From positions 1-20,566 of the forward strand of contig CALCSS010000206.1 of the NCBI GenBank assembly GCA_937893835.1: a DNA stretch of 20,566 nucleotides, written 5' to 3'. Shown in pieces: positions 15,705 to 20,566 of the stretch (positions are counted from its first letter, which is position 1; every line of letters begins with the position of its first letter). Source of the DNA: an uncultured Fidelibacterota bacterium (GTDB taxonomy: Bacteria > Fidelibacterota > Marinisomatia > Marinisomatales > UBA1611). The notes beneath the pieces are model-generated. The model saw only the letters and a list, made by a program, of their open reading frames with translations, was not told where the DNA came from and made no database searches. A program made the translations under genes and the position numbers.

Positions 15705-17576
15705 ATGAAAAAATTGTTCGTTTCAATTTTCTTGTTACTGATTGGTTGTTCAAATGATCATGAGACATATTCCATAGAGGAGTTCATGGATGTGATCTCA
15801 TTTGGAGGTTCTAGTTTCTCTCATGATGAGAGTTCAATATTGATAAGAAGTAATGAGTCAGGAATATTTAATGCCTATGAGGTAGATCTGAATGCCAATA
15901 GAATATTTCGATTGACCTTTTCAGATACCAATTCAATTTTTCCAATAACCTATTTCCCCAATGATAAACGATTTTTATTTAGAGGTGATCAAGGAGGTAA
16001 CGAGATCTGGCATATTTTCATGCATGACCTTGATGGTTCCGTAAGAGACCTTACACCTGGTGAGAATGTACGCTCACTCTTTTTGGATTGGGCAGATGAT
16101 CAAAGAAGTTTTTTCTATACATCGAATAATAGGGATCCAATGTACATGGACCTATATGAGATGGACACTAAATCATTTACCCCGAATTTGATGTTCAAGA
16201 ATGACAATGCCCTGGATGTCATTGATGTTTCAAGGGACAAAAAATATTTGACTCTTAGTAAGATGCATACGAGAGACAGATCAGATCTATATTTGTATGA
16301 TACTGAAAAAATGATATTAGAAAAGATCATTCATGAAGAAGGAGATGTCAATCATTATCCAACAGGCTTTTCAGTGGACTCAAAAAGCATCTATTTCTTG
16401 ACCGATCTTGACAGCGAATTCAATTATCTGAAGAAATATGATATCCAGAGCGGTGTCATTGAGCTAGTGCAAAAGGAAGATTGGGACATCATGGATAATT
16501 ATTTTTCAGAAAATGGAAAATATCGGGTTACCATGATCAATCAAGATTCACAAACAATTTTCAAGATATTTGATACTGAGAAAAATAATTATTTAGATCT
16601 ACCCGATATTCCCAATGGGAATGTTACTTCCATCAATATATCAAAAAGCGAATCGTTGATGAGTTTTTATCATGGAAGTTCTACATCACCAAATGACCTT
16701 TATTTCCATGAGATCGGTGATCGAGAACCACGTAAGTTGACAAATTCGATGAATCCATCAATAAATGAAAAATACCTGGCAAATGCGACAGTGGTAAGGT
16801 TTAGATCTTTTGATGGTCTTGAGATACCAGCAGTATACTATAGGCCGCCTCAAGCATCTGCTAATAATAAGGTACCAGCATTGGTAAGAGTACATGGTGG
16901 CCCTGGAGGACAGGCAAGAGTTGGTTACAATGCCCCTATCCAGTTCTTGGTTAATAATGGTTACGCCGTTCTTGACATCAACAATCGTGGAAGTAGTGGA
17001 TATGGAAAAACATTTCAAACTTTGGATGATCAGGCCCATGGTAAAGGTGATCTAGACGATTGTATTGCTGCGAGGGATTGGCTAGGTGATCTGGACTATG
17101 TGGAAGAAGAGAGGATAGGTATCCTTGGAGGGAGTTATGGCGGCTACATGGTCATGGCTGCCATGGCATTTAGACCTCAGGCCTTTAATGTCGGCGTAAA
17201 TATCTTTGGCGTTACAAATTGGGTGAGAACATTAAAAAATATTCCCCCATGGTGGGAATCTGTTAGAGAATCATTATATAAAGAACTTGGGAATCCGCAT
17301 AGCCAGGAAGATTACCTGTATTCTATCTCACCTCTTTTCCACGCAAAGAATATCAAAGATCCAGTGCTCGTCCTGCAAGGAGCAAATGACCCACGTGTTC
17401 TTCAAATAGAGTCTGATGAAATGGTTAAGGCAATTAGGGGTCAAAATGTGCCTGTAGAGTATGTGGTCTTTCCTGATGAGGGACATGGTTTCACAAAAAA
17501 GAAAAATCAAATAACTGCAAATGAAACAATATTACTTTTCCTTGATAAGTACTTAAAACGTACATCGATTCAATGA
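15705..17576 (+). CDS. Prolyl-oligopeptidase-family (S9) peptidase lipoprotein
   Basis: Exported serine peptidase of the S9 family (DPP-IV/acylaminoacyl-peptidase-like). The 623 residues from ATG 15705 begin with a textbook lipoprotein signal, MKKLFVSIFLLLIGC (lipid-bearing C15). An upstream in-frame ATG at 15684 would add seven residues before this signal and is less likely. Residues about 40-345 form a beta-propeller with repeated strands (FNAYEVDLNANRIFRLTF, IWHIFMHDLDG, DLYLYDTEK). Residues about 370-620 are the alpha/beta-hydrolase with HGGPGG, NNRGSSGYG, nucleophile S477 in GGSYGGY, D562 in GANDPRV and H594 in DEGHGF. The catalytic triad is complete. It probably works in the periplasm or at the outer membrane, trimming short peptides, perhaps those taken up by the adjacent SusCD pair. 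The terminator upstream means it likely has its own promoter, which I cannot place confidently. Confidence 0.93.
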   Translation: MKKLFVSIFLLLIGCSNDHETYSIEEFMDVISFGGSSFSHDESSILIRSNESGIFNAYEVDLNANRIFRLTFSDTNSIFPITYFPNDKRFLFRGDQGGNEIWHIFMHDLDGSVRDLTPGENVRSLFLDWADDQRSFFYTSNNRDPMYMDLYEMDTKSFTPNLMFKNDNALDVIDVSRDKKYLTLSKMHTRDRSDLYLYDTEKMILEKIIHEEGDVNHYPTGFSVDSKSIYFLTDLDSEFNYLKKYDIQSGVIELVQKEDWDIMDNYFSENGKYRVTMINQDSQTIFKIFDTEKNNYLDLPDIPNGNVTSINISKSESLMSFYHGSSTSPNDLYFHEIGDREPRKLTNSMNPSINEKYLANATVVRFRSFDGLEIPAVYYRPPQASANNKVPALVRVHGGPGGQARVGYNAPIQFLVNNGYAVLDINNRGSSGYGKTFQTLDDQAHGKGDLDDCIAARDWLGDLDYVEEERIGILGGSYGGYMVMAAMAFRPQAFNVGVNIFGVTNWVRTLKNIPPWWESVRESLYKELGNPHSQEDYLYSISPLFHAKNIKDPVLVLQGANDPRVLQIESDEMVKAIRGQNVPVEYVVFPDEGHGFTKKKNQITANETILLFLDKYLKRTSIQ

Positions 17577-17850
17577 CCGGTTCAGAGAGAATGGTAACTT
17601 GTCAATGAACATATTACTCATCGAATATTATCGAAAAATATATTATTAGATAGGGGAATGCCTTGAAGTGCATTACAACAGCTTTTCTTGGTTTGGTTGG
17701 TCGTGTTCAGTTGATTCAGGTGTGAAATATTCTAATTCTATTGAATGATATTTTTAATGAAAGATTATTAATTAATTACATAAGTAATCTTAATAAACTA
17801 GGGTATACTCCCCACGCAATATCCTATAATTATTAATACTGATCTCTAAT
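17577..17850. other. AT-rich intergenic region upstream of the helicase
   Basis: This 274-nt stretch has no credible gene; the longest ATG-initiated frames I read are 11-14 codons. It holds the helicase promoter: TATACT at 17804-17809 is a good -10 candidate, but no matching -35 lies at 16-18 nt (TTACAT at 17776-17781 is 22 nt away). An AT-rich block with a short imperfect inverted repeat (GATTA...TAATC, 17763-17789) lies just upstream. The 40-nt leader has no Shine-Dalgarno before ATG 17851. I see no clear terminator for the S9 gene. Confidence 0.4.
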
Positions 17851-19317
17851 ATGATTTATAACAAATCTGAAAAGAAAGAATCTTTTTCACATTTCTCTTT
17901 AAAAAATGAGTTACTAAAGGCTATCAAAGAGCTAGGCTTTGATCATCCTACACCTATCCAGAGCAAGGTGATTCCGCATTTAATGTCATCGGGCCAAGAT
18001 CTAATCGCCTCGGCCCAGACCGGCACGGGAAAGACAGCTGCATTTGGATTGCCTTTATTAGAGTTGACCAATACAGATGATACCAATGTCCAGACGCTCA
18101 TTTTATGTCCTACACGGGAACTGTGCATCCAAATATCAAAGGACCTATCAAGTTATTCCAAATATTTGAAGAAGATAAATATCCTAGCTGTTTATGGTGG
18201 GACAAAGATTGAGAAACAGATAAGGTCATTGAAAAAAGGACCTCAGATCATTGTTGGTACTCCAGGTAGGACAAAGGACTTAATTAGAAGAAAGAAATTA
18301 TTTGTTGGCAATATAGAACGTTTGATCTTGGATGAGGCAGATGAGATGCTTTCAATGGGCTTTAAAGATGATCTGGAATTCATTCTTAGTTCAACCTCAA
18401 AGGATAAACAAGTTTTACTTTTTTCAGCCACCATGACCTCTAAGGTCGCTTCGGTCACAAAAAAATACATGAAAAACTCTATAGAGATCGCAGTTGCGCG
18501 AGTAAACCGCGCTGCGGATAATGTTCAGCATGTATTCTATATGGTACAAGCAAAAGACAGATACGAAGTAGTCAAGCGAATTGCGGATATGAATCCAAAT
18601 ATATATGGAATTGTATTTTGTCGTACACGAAGAGAGACCAAAGAAGTTGCCAACAAACTAATGAACGACCATTACAATGCAGATACGATACATGGGGATC
18701 TATCCCAGTCTGAACGAGATGATGTGATGAGACGTTTTAGAAAACGTCAATTGCAGATCTTGGTAGCAACAGATGTGGCTGCTCGAGGATTAGATGTTGA
18801 AGACCTCACTCATGTGATCAATTATAATTTGCCTGATGATGATGAAATATATGTCCATAGGAGTGGAAGAACTGGAAGAGCAGGAAAGAAGGGTGTCTCA
18901 ATTGTTATCATCCATGGACGTGAAAAAAGAAAACTTAGAGATATCGAAAGAACATCAGGTATATCCTTTGTAAAGGAACATGTTCCCAATGGTTTGGACA
19001 TATGTAAAAAACGTTTGTATGCACTCATTGATAAAATTGAGAAAGTCAATGTCAATGAAGAACAAATAGAACAATTTTTACCATATATCTATGATAAGCT
19101 CAATTGGCTGGACAGAGAGCAACTTATTAAGCACTTTGTGTCAACTGAATTCAATAGATATCTATCATATTATAAAAACTCAAAAGATATTAATGTGGAA
19201 GCCCATTCCCATGATAGAGGAAAGACCAAAAGGTCAAAGAGAAATCGAAGAAAATTCTTTAATTCAAAAAGAAATAATAGAAAAAACAATCGAAATAAAA
19301 GAAAAAGAACAAAGTAA
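17851..19317 (+). CDS. DEAD-box ATP-dependent RNA helicase
   Basis: RNA-remodelling ATPase of the bacterial DeaD/RhlE/CshA group, acting on ribosome assembly or mRNA turnover. The 488 residues contain the full core: Q-motif (F30...PTPIQ), Walker A AQTGTGKT at 55-62, PTREL at 87-91, GG at 116-117, TPGR at 137-140, DEAD at 161-164, SAT at 192-194, then in the second RecA domain VFCRTR, HGDLSQSERD, ATDVAARGLD and HRSGRTGRAGKKG. After the core come about 60 residues without a recognisable DbpA RNA-binding domain and a strongly basic Lys/Arg/Asn tail (last about 35 residues) that probably binds RNA non-specifically. It stands alone, with a 274-nt upstream region and its own terminator. I leave the symbol empty because the subfamily (deaD, rhlE, cshA) cannot be fixed by eye. 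Confidence 0.95.
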   Translation: MIYNKSEKKESFSHFSLKNELLKAIKELGFDHPTPIQSKVIPHLMSSGQDLIASAQTGTGKTAAFGLPLLELTNTDDTNVQTLILCPTRELCIQISKDLSSYSKYLKKINILAVYGGTKIEKQIRSLKKGPQIIVGTPGRTKDLIRRKKLFVGNIERLILDEADEMLSMGFKDDLEFILSSTSKDKQVLLFSATMTSKVASVTKKYMKNSIEIAVARVNRAADNVQHVFYMVQAKDRYEVVKRIADMNPNIYGIVFCRTRRETKEVANKLMNDHYNADTIHGDLSQSERDDVMRRFRKRQLQILVATDVAARGLDVEDLTHVINYNLPDDDEIYVHRSGRTGRAGKKGVSIVIIHGREKRKLRDIERTSGISFVKEHVPNGLDICKKRLYALIDKIEKVNVNEEQIEQFLPYIYDKLNWLDREQLIKHFVSTEFNRYLSYYKNSKDINVEAHSHDRGKTKRSKRNRRKFFNSKRNNRKNNRNKRKRTK

Positions 19318-19358
19318 TTGATGATGGTCTAATATTTTGATCAAGATGGTAGATAGTT

Positions 19359-19380
19359 CCCCACATTCGTGGGGTTTTTT
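19359..19380 (+). terminator. Rho-independent terminator after the helicase
   Basis: A 6-bp GC-rich stem CCCCAC/GTGGGG with an ATTC loop is followed by six T (19375-19380). It lies 41 nt after the helicase stop and isolates it from the next gene. Confidence 0.93.
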
Positions 19381-19408
19381 GTTTTTGGGGTGATGGGTAG
19401 ATTTAGAT

Positions 19409-20566
19409 ATGATTTTTAAATTTTTATTTTCATCAATTATTTTTTTAAATATTGGTAAGGCACAAGATGCTGGTATGGTGCTAATCTCTAATCGTTTACA
19501 AGGTGGCTTAAATCACACGTGGCTGATTGATAATCAATTTAACTTTTTACATAGTTGGTCTCACCCGGTGGCTGTGCATAGTATTACCTATCTTCAAAAA
19601 GATAGTACATTAATAGTTCCACTTAGAATATCAGAACCTTATATTGAATATAGCCATCCAATTGGAGGTCATTTTCAGCAATTGGATTGGTACGGAAATA
19701 TAATTTGGGAGTTTAACTATTACGGTGAGACATACAATCCTCATCACGATATAGAGCCTTTGCCTAACGGAAATATATTGGTTATTTGTTGGGAAGTGAA
19801 ATCTCAGGATGAAGCTATCAGTAACGGACGTCAGAATATAAGTGGTGACATTTGGCCATTAAAAATTGTTGAACTGGCACCACCGGAGGGCACTATCGTT
19901 TGGGAATGGCATTTATGGGACCATCTGGTACAAGACATAAACCCAGACTTGGAAAACTACGGTACAATCTCTGAACATCCTGAGCTGATGAATATTAATT
20001 GCGGTGGCCCAGTGAGTAATAGTAACGGTGATTGGATACATACGAATGCTATTGCATATAATGCCATATTAGATCAGATAATATTCTCTTCCAGGAGTAT
20101 GGATGAGATATATATCATTGATCATAGTACAACATCGGAAGAAGCTGCTGGACACAACGGTGGGCTAACAGATAGAGGCGGTGATTTCTTATATAGATGG
20201 GGTAATCCTCAAAATTATGGACGAGGGGATGAATCATCAAAAGTTTTGGGTGCACCTCACGGTGTGAACTGGATTCCAGATGGTTACCCTGGAGCAGGTA
20301 ATTTACTTATTTTTAACAATCAACCGCTCTATAATGGCAGTAATGATGGGAATTCTGAAGTGATAGAAATAGTATCACCTGTTTTGGATGATGGGACATA
20401 TGTTCTTGAATATGATTCGACCTATGGGCCAACGGAGATACTGTGGTCCTATGGTGGAGATTCAACCTTTTTTTCTGGAACACAGTCCGGTGCTTTTCGT
20501 ACTCCAAGTGGGAATACACTGGTCACTGTTTCCGAAGAGAAGAGACTTTTTGAAGTAGATAATGTG
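19409..20566 (+). CDS. Arylsulfotransferase (ASST)-family exported protein, 3'-truncated by the window
   Basis: The frame is open from ATG 19409 to the right edge, giving 386 residues with no stop. The N-terminus is a signal peptide (MIFKFLFSSIIFLNIGKAQ, cleavage near 18-19). The body is a beta-propeller-like protein with repeated W and G/N turns. ASST-family hallmarks are PHHDIEPLPNGNIL at 111-124, WIHTNAIAYN near 209-218, SSRSMDEIYIIDHSTT near 227-242, EEAAGHNGG, GGDFLYRWGNPQNYG near 257-271 and APHGVNWIPDG near 282-292. The several His residues (H112/H113, H211, H239, H284) are candidates for the His intermediate used by PAPS-independent arylsulfotransferases, which move sulfate between phenolic esters. 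Which of them is catalytic I cannot say, and a non-catalytic propeller role is possible. Base and codon use look more AT-biased than in neighbouring genes, with only two GATC sites. Confidence 0.85.
   Translation, partial: MIFKFLFSSIIFLNIGKAQDAGMVLISNRLQGGLNHTWLIDNQFNFLHSWSHPVAVHSITYLQKDSTLIVPLRISEPYIEYSHPIGGHFQQLDWYGNIIWEFNYYGETYNPHHDIEPLPNGNILVICWEVKSQDEAISNGRQNISGDIWPLKIVELAPPEGTIVWEWHLWDHLVQDINPDLENYGTISEHPELMNINCGGPVSNSNGDWIHTNAIAYNAILDQIIFSSRSMDEIYIIDHSTTSEEAAGHNGGLTDRGGDFLYRWGNPQNYGRGDESSKVLGAPHGVNWIPDGYPGAGNLLIFNNQPLYNGSNDGNSEVIEIVSPVLDDGTYVLEYDSTYGPTEILWSYGGDSTFFSGTQSGAFRTPSGNTLVTVSEEKRLFEVDNV

Noticed and set aside
1..20566. CRISPR arrays, tRNA/rRNA genes, insertion sequences, phage or defence genes
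   Set aside because: Intergenic spaces are short and were read through; I saw no regular repeats, cloverleaf-like sequence, transposase motifs or defence-type domains.

Overview
The window looks like a stretch of bacterial chromosome from the Fibrobacteres-Chlorobi-Bacteroidetes (FCB) side of the tree. My best guess is a marine Candidatus Marinimicrobia (SAR406)-like lineage, with Bacteroidota/Rhodothermota as alternatives. The clues are a SusC/SusD outer-membrane pair, a kynurenine-pathway gene pair, a NrfD-type molybdoenzyme complex (this class has been reported in Marinimicrobia), a secreted S9 peptidase lipoprotein and moderately AT-rich DNA. The lineage is an inference; there is no rRNA or other marker gene here. 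I found no tRNA, rRNA, CRISPR array, transposase, phage gene or plasmid feature.

Region 1 (1-5406, + strand): kynureninase (5' end cut by the window), kynurenine 3-monooxygenase, ribulose-phosphate 3-epimerase, transketolase and ribose-5-phosphate isomerase B lie head to tail with overlaps or gaps of at most 74 nt. The first two convert kynurenine to 3-hydroxyanthranilate. The last three form a non-oxidative pentose-phosphate module. The kynureninase has Asn where the family has the Asp that binds the PLP ring nitrogen. The RpiB is the mycobacterial type that uses Glu rather than Cys.

Region 2 (5414-11055): a minus-strand mobA-cysteine dioxygenase pair is divergent, across 79 nt, from a two-gene complex iron-sulfur molybdoenzyme. 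That complex has a four-cluster ferredoxin domain fused to an 8-helix NrfD/PsrC membrane domain, and a catalytic molybdopterin subunit with a candidate Cys Mo ligand. Neither subunit has a Tat signal, so the active site probably faces the cytoplasm, as in SoeABC sulfite dehydrogenase and unlike PsrABC. Cysteine dioxygenase starts the route from cysteine to sulfite, and MobA completes the cofactor. The region may therefore be a cysteine-to-sulfite-to-sulfate oxidation module, which is the most interesting hypothesis in the window.

Region 3 (11105-17576): a good sigma70-type promoter precedes a SusC-like TonB-dependent receptor and a SusD-like lipoprotein, closed by a strong terminator. A prolyl-oligopeptidase-family (S9) lipoprotein follows. 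There are no glycan enzymes, so peptide rather than polysaccharide uptake is the better reading.

Region 4 (17577-20566): a 274-nt AT-rich intergenic region, a DEAD-box RNA helicase with a very basic tail, a terminator, and an exported arylsulfotransferase-family protein that runs off the right edge. This last gene differs from the rest: GATC, strongly over-represented in other genes I counted, occurs only twice in it.
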